Source: Ulvibacterium marinum
Lineage (GTDB): Bacteria; Bacteroidota; Bacteroidia; Flavobacteriales; Flavobacteriaceae
NCBI RefSeq assembly: GCF_003626755.1
Contig: NZ_RBCJ01000003.1
Span: 253,859-317,858 of the forward strand
DNA: 64,000 nt
Reading direction: 5' to 3'
Program-made: the position numbers and the translations under genes
Notes under the pieces: generated by a model
What the model was told of the DNA's origin: nothing
Databases searched by the model: none
What the model saw: the letters and a program-made list of their open reading frames with translations, nothing else
In this document: piece by piece, positions 46,643-54,608 of the stretch
How positions within the stretch are numbered: the stretch's first letter is position 1
How the letters are laid out: the number at the start of each line of letters is the position of its first letter

Positions 46643-46704
46643 TTTTAACCTTCGTTCCCTACTACAAAAACAAGGGTTTCCAAGTGTTTTTTAACAAATT
46701 TTAC

Positions 46705-46712
46705 TACATTTG
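46705..46712 (+). promoter_or_regulatory. Putative -7 box for the thioredoxin-like gene (TACATTTG)
   Basis: A perfect TAnnTTTG match 23 bp upstream of the ATG. The -33 position does not carry TTTG, so support is partial. Confidence 0.42.
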
Positions 46713-46735
46713 GCGCATAACCCAATGATTTACAT

Positions 46736-47032
46736 ATGTCTAAATTTGGTGAACTCATAGACGTAAGTGTTCCGGTTCTTTTGGATTTTTATGCCGAGTG
46801 GAACGAACAATCCACTGCTATGCATCCCGTACTCAGGGATGTGGCCGCTGCCCTGGGCGATAAGGGAAAGGTAATTAAGATCGATGTGGACAAAAATAAA
46901 GAGCTTTCCCAGGCTTTACGTGTTAAGGGACTACCTACTCTAATGATTTACAAAAAGGGCGAAATGGTCTGGCGGCAAAGCGGTGAGCAGGATGCCAATA
47001 CGCTCATAGGGATACTTAACGAGTACGTTTAG
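46736..47032 (+). CDS. Thioredoxin-fold protein lacking the CxxC active site
   Basis: A 98-residue single-domain thioredoxin fold: LLDFYAEW leads into where CxxC should be, but the sequence is W22-N-E-Q-S26, with both cysteines lost. The cis-proline loop is kept (GLPTLMIYKKGE, Pro67), as is the KIDVDKN strand. There are no cysteines at all, so it cannot be a disulfide reductase. It may be a binding or chaperone-like adaptor. There is no signal peptide, so it is cytoplasmic. Confidence 0.88.
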   Translation: MSKFGELIDVSVPVLLDFYAEWNEQSTAMHPVLRDVAAALGDKGKVIKIDVDKNKELSQALRVKGLPTLMIYKKGEMVWRQSGEQDANTLIGILNEYV

Positions 47033-47186
47033 GTAGGTCGATACGGGGAGTAAAGTGGAATAGCCTTTTTGTTTCTTATCCTGGGGAATCAAACCCAAGC
47101 TACATTTAATACCTATAAAACAATTGCTTCACTTTGTCTACAAGGAAAAGTCAATTAGCGTTCTTTTGTGATAGCGGAAATGGTCT

Positions 47187-50100
47187 TCATTGATTTTGGG
47201 ACTCTAAACTATCAACGGAAGTACTGTCCGACAGGGGCATGGTATCCCTAAGATCGGGATCATTTTCGCCTTCCATTCCTTCGTCCAGCATATCGTCCCT
47301 ATAAAAATGGGCGAACTTGTCTATGTATTCATTGAATATCAATGTTTCCTTTTCCGCCAATTCCCTATCGTTGTTGGAGATAAGAATATCAATATTTCTT
47401 CTATAACCTTCCATATCGGCTATAATATCATCGATATGGTCATATTGTTCATCCAAAGGGATTCCGGCGTAATATTCCAAACGCTCTTGATATTTTGTTT
47501 TTAGTTGATTAAAGAGTTCCCGTGCCTTGGTCGTTTCGCCTACCCTGAAATAACCATCCACAAAGGGCTCTACAAATGTATAGTATCCGAAATGATCCAC
47601 GGGCAAATTCGTCATTGCAATTTCAATGATATCCTTGGCCTTGTCAATTTTCTCCTCATTTATAAGTTCCTCCATTAATCGTGCAAGGTTGCTTCTAAAC
47701 GTGAGTCCTTGGATACGTGTCTGCGTATCATGATAAACATCCGAACTGCCGGAGTTGCCCCATTCCCAATTCGTTACCACATCGTACATGAGTTCGGTAT
47801 CTATGCGCCCCATCTCAAAAGAATTTCTACGTTCCGTTTTGATGGGGACCAATTTATAGGCCAGGCCGTCCAACTGTAGATAATCCTTCATCCAAATGAA
47901 TTCGGCATCGTCGAAACTTCCACCCGAGAAGTATATAGGTCTCTTCCAATCGTTGTTGGCCATGATGTCCAACATCATCATGCTCTTTTTAGTAATGGCA
48001 CTTTGCGGTAGGTCTATATCTATGTAATCCACTATAAGTGCAGAATCCTTTGCTTTAACCAATCCACTTTCCAGCGCATTTTTCTTGTTTACCGGAATAC
48101 GGATTTTATTGGTGGGATAATAGACCGTATTCAAAAAGTTTTCGGAATATTGGTCGATGTCGGCACCTTGCTTTTGTAGGATATGCTTCAGCTTGGTCTG
48201 CGGTTTATCGCTATCCAGCCAATCAATAAAGTCCTTTACGTTCCATCTGCTGTCCGTAAGGCCTTGAAAGTAAAGTACGTCCCGGGAGCCCCAACGGTAT
48301 TTGTCGTGTTCTATTTGGGAGGGTATAGGTTCACTATCATACGCTTTGCGCTTCATTTGATCTACATACCAATCCGTCTCAAAGAGGCTGGTACAGACAA
48401 CTCTAACATCCGTTCTAAAACCTTCAATTTCTTGGGCATACCATAGTGGAAAGGTGTCATTGTCCCCAATGGTAAACAGTATGGCCCCGGCATCTTTTTG
48501 GCAGGAATCCAGGTAGGCTCGGGCCGATGACCAGGCGGTATAGCGATTTGACCGGTCATGGTCGTCCCAGTTTTGTATGGCCATAACCGTGGGTACGGCA
48601 AGAAGACATAGAATTACAACGAGAGGGGCCAAAATCTTTGGGGTCAACCATTTTTTAAATTCATCAAATAGGCCATATACACCCAATCCTATCCAAAGCG
48701 CGAAAATGTAAAAAGAACCCACTAAGGAATAATCCCGTTCCCTGGGTTGAAAGATATAGGGATTGGTATAAAATTGAATGGCGATACCTGTAAACATGAA
48801 GAACATAAAGAGCACCCAAAAGTGCTTGGGGTTCTTCGAGATTTGGAATAGGATACCGATAATTCCCAAAATCAAGGGCAGAAAGAAATAAGTGTTTCTA
48901 CCTTTGTTATCCAAAACCTCAGTGGGAAGGTTGTCCTGGCTCCCCAAAAACCAACTGTCCACAATAGGGATTCCAGAAAGCCAACGGCCATTTTCATCAT
49001 ATCTGCCTTGGACATCGTTGGTTTTTCCCGTGAAGTTCCACATAAAATAGCGCCAATACATGTAACCGAACTGGAACTCCAACATGTATTTGATATTCTG
49101 CCATAGCGTTGGAGGTTGTACCTCGATGTATTCGCTAAATCTTTTCAAGAAACTTATGTATTGTTCCGCATCGATTTCGCCATTGGCATAACCGTCCTTC
49201 ACTTGATTTACCGCTTTACGAAGTTCTTCGTTGGATTGGGTCATCTTAAAGTCCAGCGGCCCAAAATAGCGCATATAATTTTCCGCATGCTGCCCACTCC
49301 ACAATCTGGGAAGGACACCTACATGATCAGGGTTTGGGCCTTGCAGAGCGTCTTTGTAATAGTTTACGATAACATATTTGCCCAATTTTTCATCTTTCTC
49401 ATACTTTGGAGCTTCATCCTTGTCGTCTCCTGGAGGAGCAAAAATATCGGAATAATATGTACCATATACAGGACTGTCCACCCCGGGATATTGTTCCCTA
49501 TTGTAATATGCCAACAGGGCCCTTGCGTCTGCGGGATTATTTTCGTTGATAACAACATTGGCATTGGCACGAATGGGTAGCATAAGCCAAGAGGAGAATC
49601 CCAGAAACAAAAACATGAGGCACAGTACTATGGTATTTGCAATTCTAAAATTGTTCTTTCGGGTATAATTAAGGCCAAAATAGAAGGCGGCTATAAAAAT
49701 AAGCCCCATAATGATAGTGCCAGAATTAAAAGGTAATCCAATACTATTGATAAAAAAAACCTCGCTCCAGCCAAAGAATTTCAGTACATAGGTCAATGAA
49801 AATTTATAAACCAGCATTAGGATCGCGATGACCACAACATTGGCAATCAAAAAGTTCTTTACCGTGGTAGTTTTGTATTTCTTAAAATAATAGAGCAAAC
49901 CTATGGAAGGAATAGCCAAAAAGCCCATAAATTGAATGCCAAAAGTTAGTCCAACAACAAAGGAAATTAAGACCAGCCATTTATTGCCTCGAGGATTGTC
50001 CAAGTTATCCGTCCATTTTAGTCCCATCCAAAGCAAAAGTGCCATTATAAAACTGGCCATCGCGTACACTTCGGTCTCTACTGCGTTGAACCAAAAACTA

Positions 50101-50507
50101 TCAGAATATGTAAAGGTCAGACAGCCAATCAACCCACTTCCTAATATGGCTATCGCCTTGCTGTTGGTGAGGGGGCTATTTTTCCCAATAAGTTTTTGGG
50201 TAAGATTGGTTATGGTCCAAAACATAAAAAGAATGGTAAAAGCACTGGAGACACCGGAAACGGAATTGACCATTCTTGCCACTTGGTCCGGACTAAATGC
50301 GAACATAGCAAAAAAAGCACCTATCATTTGCAATAAAGGCGCTCCCGGAGGATGCCCCACCTGTAACTTGGCCGATGTGGCTATGTATTCACCGGCATCC
50401 CAAAAACTGCTGGTAGGTTCAACGGTGATAGCGTAAGTAATAAAGGCTATAAAAAAAACGACCCATCCAAGGATGGTGTCCCATTTCTCGAAGTTTTTTG
50501 AAAACAT
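47187..50507 (-). CDS. DUF2723 / GT117-family membrane protein (protein O-mannosyltransferase-like)
   Basis: About 1106 residues from the ATG at 50507 (MFSKNFEKWDTILGW). An ATG at 50612 would add 35 residues that are not membrane-compatible and do not match the family start. The N-terminal half has about a dozen membrane helices and the DUF2723 signature TVEPTSSFWDAGEYIATSAK and GHPPGAPL, related to GT-C glycosyltransferases (the acidic residues in the first loop are the presumed catalytic site). The C-terminal half is a large periplasmic region with helical repeats (FNQLKTKYQERLEYY). It probably glycosylates exported proteins, as is known for O-glycosylation in Bacteroidetes; the exact substrate is inference. 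Confidence 0.92.
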   Translation of the reverse strand: MFSKNFEKWDTILGWVVFFIAFITYAITVEPTSSFWDAGEYIATSAKLQVGHPPGAPLLQMIGAFFAMFAFSPDQVARMVNSVSGVSSAFTILFMFWTITNLTQKLIGKNSPLTNSKAIAILGSGLIGCLTFTYSDSFWFNAVETEVYAMASFIMALLLWMGLKWTDNLDNPRGNKWLVLISFVVGLTFGIQFMGFLAIPSIGLLYYFKKYKTTTVKNFLIANVVVIAILMLVYKFSLTYVLKFFGWSEVFFINSIGLPFNSGTIIMGLIFIAAFYFGLNYTRKNNFRIANTIVLCLMFLFLGFSSWLMLPIRANANVVINENNPADARALLAYYNREQYPGVDSPVYGTYYSDIFAPPGDDKDEAPKYEKDEKLGKYVIVNYYKDALQGPNPDHVGVLPRLWSGQHAENYMRYFGPLDFKMTQSNEELRKAVNQVKDGYANGEIDAEQYISFLKRFSEYIEVQPPTLWQNIKYMLEFQFGYMYWRYFMWNFTGKTNDVQGRYDENGRWLSGIPIVDSWFLGSQDNLPTEVLDNKGRNTYFFLPLILGIIGILFQISKNPKHFWVLFMFFMFTGIAIQFYTNPYIFQPRERDYSLVGSFYIFALWIGLGVYGLFDEFKKWLTPKILAPLVVILCLLAVPTVMAIQNWDDHDRSNRYTAWSSARAYLDSCQKDAGAILFTIGDNDTFPLWYAQEIEGFRTDVRVVCTSLFETDWYVDQMKRKAYDSEPIPSQIEHDKYRWGSRDVLYFQGLTDSRWNVKDFIDWLDSDKPQTKLKHILQKQGADIDQYSENFLNTVYYPTNKIRIPVNKKNALESGLVKAKDSALIVDYIDIDLPQSAITKKSMMMLDIMANNDWKRPIYFSGGSFDDAEFIWMKDYLQLDGLAYKLVPIKTERRNSFEMGRIDTELMYDVVTNWEWGNSGSSDVYHDTQTRIQGLTFRSNLARLMEELINEEKIDKAKDIIEIAMTNLPVDHFGYYTFVEPFVDGYFRVGETTKARELFNQLKTKYQERLEYYAGIPLDEQYDHIDDIIADMEGYRRNIDILISNNDRELAEKETLIFNEYIDKFAHFYRDDMLDEGMEGENDPDLRDTMPLSDSTSVDSLESQNQ

Positions 50508-50713
50508 GCAATCCGTGGTTTTGGTAAACCCTGGTTTCAAAACACATTCTTTAAAACCTTGGGCTGGACTAATCCCGCTTTTAGGGGGATATGTTTTTAT
50601 ACAGTGCAACAATAACGGCGAATTTACTAAATCTAACCTAGATGGAGGTATATTTTTTACAAAGGATTAACGGTTTGGGCCGGTCCAAATTTGGAGGATT
50701 GTCCACAAAAATG

Positions 50714-50744
50714 TTTGTGCAAACCAAACTTTGTCTTAAATTTG
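50714..50744 (+). promoter_or_regulatory. Consensus Bacteroidetes promoter for tRNA-Gln
   Basis: TTTG (50714-50717), 19 bases, TAAATTTG (50737-50744): an exact consensus match 42 bp upstream of the tRNA. The spacing is identical to the rplM promoter in this window. The remainder of the gap between the GT117 start and the tRNA holds nothing else I can support. Confidence 0.82.
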
Positions 50745-50786
50745 CACGCTCTTATTGCCAACTTGTTTTGGCTAAGTAGTTGGTAG

Positions 50787-50858
50787 TGGCCCATGGTGTA
50801 ATTGGCAACACAGCTGGTTTTGGTCCAGTCGTTCTAGGTTCGAGTCCTAGTGGGCCAA
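50787..50858 (+). tRNA. tRNA-Gln(TTG)
   Basis: A complete cloverleaf: acceptor TGGCCCA/TGGGCCA, discriminator A, anticodon loop TTTTGGT giving anticodon TTG (reads CAA and CAG), T loop TTCGAGT. The CCA end is not encoded. It is preceded by a consensus promoter and followed at once by a terminator, so it is a monocistronic tRNA unit. Confidence 0.97.
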
Positions 50859-50862
50859 CTTT

Positions 50863-50897
50863 AAATCCCTTGATTATGCCATAATCAAGGGATTTTT
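50863..50897 (+). terminator. Terminator of tRNA-Gln
   Basis: AAATCCCTTGATTAT / ATAATCAAGGGATTT is a 15-bp perfect stem with a 3-base loop (GCC), followed by a short T run. The following 280 bp up to the DinB gene contain nothing further that I can support. Confidence 0.92.
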
Positions 50898-51175
50898 AAT
50901 TCTTACAGCCATCATAATAGAGCTTGCAAATGACATGGCCAAGATGAATCCTATTAGCCACTTTGGTTTATGTTAAATAGGAATTGAGGCAACTATTTAG
51001 TGAATAGTTAGCTGCTCCAAAATATCAAAGATTTAGATTCTAAATGGGACAATCCCATTGTTTCAATGAAGAGATGCTCTACGGGATTTTTATTTAATAA
51101 ATCCAATATTGGAGTTAACCTATCCGATTTTGTTATTGAGTAGCACAAATAGACTTCTTCGTTTAAAACTATGCG

Positions 51176-51793
51176 CTATTTGGATCTCTTGTTTTCTAGT
51201 TCACTTAGTATTTCTTTAATCTGCAAAATATGTCGGTGTGAATGGGCGGCCGCTATTATAAATTGTTGGTAGGCATCAGCCTCGCCATAAGGGTATGGTC
51301 CAAATAAGTGCCTGAGATTCGCATCGGTACTTTTAAGCAATGATATCAATTCGGCCCTGGTGTTTCTTATTTCTTCCAAAAAATCTTCTTTGGTTTTGTG
51401 TTTATTTGCTTCCAAGGGTCTGAAAGGTTTAGGTGTCATCACCTTTTTCGTTCGATCTGTTATGTAGGTAATTATGAGCCCATCTTCCGTACTTAAATCC
51501 TTGCCTGGATTAAGTGTATTGGTCTCGATCATTTTCTTGATTTCTAGGAACAAGACCGGCTCTACCAAAGCTAAATGCTCAAGACAGTTCAAAACGGACC
51601 ACCCACCGTTTTGTGGAACGTAACCCAATTCTTTACTATCCAAGGGTTCCACTATTTTTTCAAGCTCCTCCATGGTTCTTTGAAGAAGGTCCAAAGCTAA
51701 GCTCTTGTCTAAAACTTCCTCTCCTTTTTTTTGGGCATCCAGAGTATTCATAGTAAACAAAATTGTCAAAATAAATAGGATTGATTTTTTCAT
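51176..51793 (-). CDS. Exported DinB-family protein
   Basis: A 205-residue protein. After a Sec signal peptide (residues 1-20, ending TLDAQ) comes a DinB four-helix bundle with the metal-ligand histidines in the expected places: NCLEHLALVE in helix 2 and AAAHSHRHILQI in helix 4. Bacterial DinB/YfiT proteins include metal-dependent thiol transferases, mostly cytoplasmic, so the signal peptide is unusual. It lies 11 bp downstream of the VOC gene and shares its upstream GTCCCCATT box, linking both to the neighbouring ECF sigma factor. Confidence 0.86.
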   Translation of the reverse strand: MKKSILFILTILFTMNTLDAQKKGEEVLDKSLALDLLQRTMEELEKIVEPLDSKELGYVPQNGGWSVLNCLEHLALVEPVLFLEIKKMIETNTLNPGKDLSTEDGLIITYITDRTKKVMTPKPFRPLEANKHKTKEDFLEEIRNTRAELISLLKSTDANLRHLFGPYPYGEADAYQQFIIAAAHSHRHILQIKEILSELENKRSK

Positions 51794-51804
51794 GATATTG
51801 TTGT

Positions 51805-52233
51805 TTAATTTGATTTTAGTCCTCCCATCCGAAAAACTTGTCCGCCCGGTGCCTGAAAGTATATTTCATTGTTCTCTGGCCTATCTTTAATAATCTTTGC
51901 GCCCGAATTTTTTATCCTTTGCGCCACCTTTTTAAAATCTTCAACATGTATCCTTATCCAAAGTCCATCATAAAACTCGGTAAGGCTGGGAACACCTTCA
52001 TTTAAATAAATGATGTTTAATCTAAAGCCGTTTGAGAATTCCAAATAGTCCCTTGGAAATTTGGATTTGGGTTGAACTAGTTTGGCGCCCAATACATCCT
52101 TGTAAAAATTTCTAACCTTACTGGTATCCTTCACGTGATGATTAATTTTCATATTCCCAAGATTAATTTCTTGTAGTTGGGAAAACATACACGTTGTAAA
52201 AAGCAACAATAAAAAAAGTATAAAGTATCTCAT
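51805..52233 (-). CDS. Exported VOC (glyoxalase/bleomycin-resistance fold) protein
   Basis: A 142-residue protein with a signal peptide (residues 1-18, ending CMFSQ) and a single VOC module: INHHVKDTSKVRNFYKDVLGAKLV at the first beta-alpha unit (landmark, His ligand), and EIYFQAPGGQVFRMGG with the C-terminal Glu region. VOC proteins bind divalent metal for lyase, isomerase or dioxygenase chemistry or for ligand sequestration. Export to the periplasm is unusual for the family. It is the first gene of a two-gene unit with the DinB gene. Confidence 0.85.
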   Translation of the reverse strand: MRYFILFLLLLFTTCMFSQLQEINLGNMKINHHVKDTSKVRNFYKDVLGAKLVQPKSKFPRDYLEFSNGFRLNIIYLNEGVPSLTEFYDGLWIRIHVEDFKKVAQRIKNSGAKIIKDRPENNEIYFQAPGGQVFRMGGLKSN

Positions 52234-52252
52234 TGTAAGTTTTACAATGAAG

Positions 52253-52277
52253 ACATTTGAAGATGGATAATGGGGAC
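52253..52277 (-). promoter_or_regulatory. Candidate ECF42-type promoter upstream of VOC-DinB
   Basis: On the minus strand GTCCCCATTATCC (52277-52265) and then TGTCT (from 52255), with 16 bases between GTCCCC and TGT. The first 13 bases are identical to the box at 53990 on the plus strand. It lies about 20 bp before the VOC start codon. The call rests on three matching copies and is otherwise inference. Confidence 0.55.
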
Positions 52278-52299
52278 TAATTTTTGAAAATACTGCCCT

Positions 52300-53574
52300 T
52301 TAGGATTTTTTGAGGAATTCTATATGGGTCTTTTTTTTGCCCAATAACATCCTTTCTTGAAAGGACCGGGTCAATTCCATTGCATGGTCAAAAGCAGCAA
52401 TGGCTTGCTCATATTTTTTTTGTAGGCCTAACAATTCTCCCAAGGAAGCATATAATAAATAATTGGTATTAAGCTGGGGATTATCTTGTAATAGTAAAAG
52501 TTCGTTGATGGCCTCCTCCGTTCTGCCCATCATACTTTTAACAATGGCCATATTGAGTAAAATTATTGGCGTGGGCTTAAGTTGGTATAATCGCTGGTAC
52601 TGCTGTAAAACAAATGCCCAATTTGTTTCACCCAAATTGTTGGCCGTACAATGCTCGGCGGCAATGGCTGCTTCAAAATGATAGGCAGTAATAACTTCTC
52701 CGGAGGAAGCCCGTGCAAGATGATGGATTCCAGATTTAATTAGCTCTGTATTCCAAAGGTTTCGGTCTTGATCTCTAAAAAGGACTATAGCCCCATTTTC
52801 GTCCATTCTACTCATAAACCGAGCACTATGCAAACACATCAAAGCGAACAATGCATGTATCTTTGGATCCTTCGGAAAGTGATTTAGCAGGAGTTTGGTC
52901 AAACGCATAGCTTCAAAACAAATATCCTTGTTCAATACATTTTTCCTACTGGAAGAATTATACCCTTGATTAAATAGAATATATAGGATACTGCAAATTG
53001 CTCCTGCTTGATTTTTGAGAGTTTTTTCATCAGCAGTGGTTAGACTCAGATTTTGTGAGCGTATCGCCCTTTTGGCCCTGAAGAGTCTCTTTTTTATTGT
53101 TTCCTCTTGGACCAAAAGCGCTTGGGAAAGCTCTTTTCGGCTAAAACCGCAGAGACAACTAAGTATAAAAACCACTTTACTTTCAATAGGAAGTTTAAGA
53201 TTGCAGCAAACAAGAATGATACGAAGCATATTATCCTCAATCTCTCTATTCAGGAAAATCCGATCTTCGTTTTCGGAAAATTCCCCGACCAACTTTTCTA
53301 CATCTAAATCTGAACTTTTTTGTTCTTTTTTCACAAGGTTATAGGCCTTGTTTCGAGCAACTACGAATATCCAGGCCTCCGGGTTTTCAGGAATACCGAC
53401 AAAAGCCCATTTTTGAAATGCGGTAAAAAGTGTTTCTTGAACGATATCCTCGGCATCCTCCAAAAATCCAAGCCCAAACTTTGACGTAAGATAGCTTACC
53501 ATTTTTCCATATTGGGTACGGAACATGGTCTCAATAACGACCTTTACTTCCTCATTTTGGAAACTCATGTTCAT
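52300..53574 (-). CDS. ECF42-like RNA polymerase sigma factor with C-terminal TPR-like domain
   Basis: About 424 residues from the ATG at 53574 (53568 is equally possible; the open frame extends to 53616). Regions 2 and 4 of an ECF sigma factor lie in the first 180 residues (EDAEDIVQETLFTAFQKW; LSCLCGFSRKELSQALLVQEETIKKRLFRAKRAI, landmarks). The remaining 240 residues are a helical TPR-like extension (LNHFPKDPKIHALFALMCLHSAR; YASLGELLGLQKKYEQAIAAFDHAM; DUF6596-like). This is the architecture of ECF42, a group with no classical anti-sigma factor and an adjacent DGPF/YCII gene, exactly as here: it overlaps the upstream YCII gene by about 23 bp. Confidence 0.9.
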   Translation of the reverse strand: MNMSFQNEEVKVVIETMFRTQYGKMVSYLTSKFGLGFLEDAEDIVQETLFTAFQKWAFVGIPENPEAWIFVVARNKAYNLVKKEQKSSDLDVEKLVGEFSENEDRIFLNREIEDNMLRIILVCCNLKLPIESKVVFILSCLCGFSRKELSQALLVQEETIKKRLFRAKRAIRSQNLSLTTADEKTLKNQAGAICSILYILFNQGYNSSSRKNVLNKDICFEAMRLTKLLLNHFPKDPKIHALFALMCLHSARFMSRMDENGAIVLFRDQDRNLWNTELIKSGIHHLARASSGEVITAYHFEAAIAAEHCTANNLGETNWAFVLQQYQRLYQLKPTPIILLNMAIVKSMMGRTEEAINELLLLQDNPQLNTNYLLYASLGELLGLQKKYEQAIAAFDHAMELTRSFQERMLLGKKKTHIEFLKKS

Positions 53575-53908
53575 TTGGACCTTTATACATGGGTCTAATG
53601 GATATTTGAAATTCATCGATCAAGGGACATTGTTGGGCAATTTTTGTGGCATTTTCCAAATTTTCAGCTTTTATAATGATATATCCCCCAATAATTTCTT
53701 TAGGCTCTAAAAAGGGACCATCGCTGATTACCGTATCCTTGTCCATCAAATAGTGACCACTATCGTCCAATCTATGGCCCTTTACAAACTTTTCTTGTTT
53801 TACCAAACTATTCATCCAATTGATATATCGCTCCATATGTTTTTTTAACATTTTTGGAGACTCATCTTTATATCCACTTCCATGGATCAATAAAAGAAAT
53901 TCTTGCAC
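53552..53908 (-). CDS. YCII/DGPF-domain protein coupled to the sigma factor gene
   Basis: A 118-residue single-domain protein: MQEFLLLIHGSGYKDESPKMLKKHMERYINW (landmark), DGPFLEPKEIIGGYIIIKAENLENATKIAQQCPL (landmark), which contain the defining D-G-P-F motif and the strand-helix of YCII proteins. Its stop overlaps the start of the ECF42-like sigma gene, so the two are translationally coupled. DGPF proteins are the signature partner of ECF42 sigma factors; whether they modulate the sigma factor or are enzymes is not settled. Confidence 0.9.
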   Translation of the reverse strand: MQEFLLLIHGSGYKDESPKMLKKHMERYINWMNSLVKQEKFVKGHRLDDSGHYLMDKDTVISDGPFLEPKEIIGGYIIIKAENLENATKIAQQCPLIDEFQISIRPMYKGPNEHEFPK

Positions 53909-53957
53909 CCTTTTAATTTTAATTGAAACGTATGTCTTGTTAAGTTACTCTATAGAA

Positions 53958-53982
53958 ACAAAGAAAAGAGTGGAATGGGGAC
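53958..53982 (-). promoter_or_regulatory. Candidate ECF42-type promoter upstream of YCII-sigma
   Basis: On the minus strand GTCCCCATT (53982-53974), with TGTTTC beginning 16 bases after GTCCCC (at 53960). It is 50 bp upstream of the YCII start codon. Its GTCCCCATT is one arm of a perfect inverted repeat with the plus-strand copy. Confidence 0.55.
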
Positions 53983-53998
53983 AAAAAGTGTCCCCATT
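53974..53998. repeat. 10-bp inverted repeat between divergent DGPF genes
   Basis: AATGGGGACA (53974-53983), spacer AAAAG, TGTCCCCATT (53989-53998). Each arm is the first half of a candidate promoter box reading outwards, so the repeat may be a back-to-back pair of sigma-factor sites rather than a repressor operator; both readings are possible. Confidence 0.7.
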
Positions 53999-54014
53999 AT
54001 CCTATTGATTTTGT
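53990..54014 (+). promoter_or_regulatory. Candidate ECF42-type promoter upstream of the second DGPF gene
   Basis: GTCCCCATTATCC (53990-54002), with TGTTC beginning 16 bases after GTCCCC (at 54012), 33 bp before the start codon at 54047. It is identical over 13 bases to the box upstream of VOC-DinB. Confidence 0.55.
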
Positions 54015-54046
54015 TCTTTATAAAACCAAGACTTAAAAATATCAAA

Positions 54047-54376
54047 ATGGAATTTATTTTAATCGTAAAGAGTAAAGGTGTTGAGCCAACATCGCAAGAT
54101 ATGCAGAAATTACTTCAAAATTACACGCCGTGGATGCAACTATATACTGATTCTGGGAATTACGTGGCCGGGAGTCCATTTCGAAAAGATGGGGCCCTAT
54201 TAACAAAAAAAGGAGAATGTTCTTTGAATGGCAACTTTCTTAAGGGTGCCAATCTAATTACAGGTTATATACATCTGGTTGCAGAGAGTTTGGATGCGGC
54301 AATTCAAATAACCAATGAGTGCCCTTTATTGGAGTTTAACACTATTGTAGTTATGCCCATTTTAGAAATGAAATAG
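54047..54376 (+). CDS. Second YCII/DGPF-like protein, divergent from the sigma operon
   Basis: A 109-residue protein from the ATG at 54047; the open frame extends upstream to 53975 through the promoter region and the extra residues do not match the family. It opens MEFILIVKSKGVEP like other YCII proteins. The DGPF motif is degenerate (LNGNFLKGANLITGYIHL), with N-G-N-F in place of D-G-P-F. It is diverged from the 118-residue copy but shares the fold pattern ending in ECPLLEFNTIVVMPILEM. The shared promoter box suggests co-regulation with the sigma operon. Confidence 0.82.
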   Translation: MEFILIVKSKGVEPTSQDMQKLLQNYTPWMQLYTDSGNYVAGSPFRKDGALLTKKGECSLNGNFLKGANLITGYIHLVAESLDAAIQITNECPLLEFNTIVVMPILEMK

Positions 54377-54608
54377 AAACGCGTGATGTTCGCCTATTGT
54401 ATTGGAACTATTGATTGTATTTCAGATTTAGGAGCCGGTGAAAGTAGCAATTAAATCAACAAATTGTAGATGGCCTACTTCACGATAATGCAAAACTAGG
54501 GGTCAACTTATGAGAGGAATTTGGATTAGGAAGTGGATTATGAGGAGATAGACCAAAATAAGGGAATAAGGCTCCACTAAAACTAGCTTTTCAGGGTACT
54601 TTCTTTAC

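Noticed and set aside
50508-50612. N-terminal extension of the GT117 protein to an ATG at 50612
   Set aside because: The extra residues do not fit the DUF2723 family start, which begins with a short basic segment directly before the first membrane helix.
53974-53998. Reading the inverted repeat as a rho-independent terminator
   Set aside because: It lies between two divergent start codons, has no T run on either strand, and each arm recurs as part of a spaced two-part box elsewhere.
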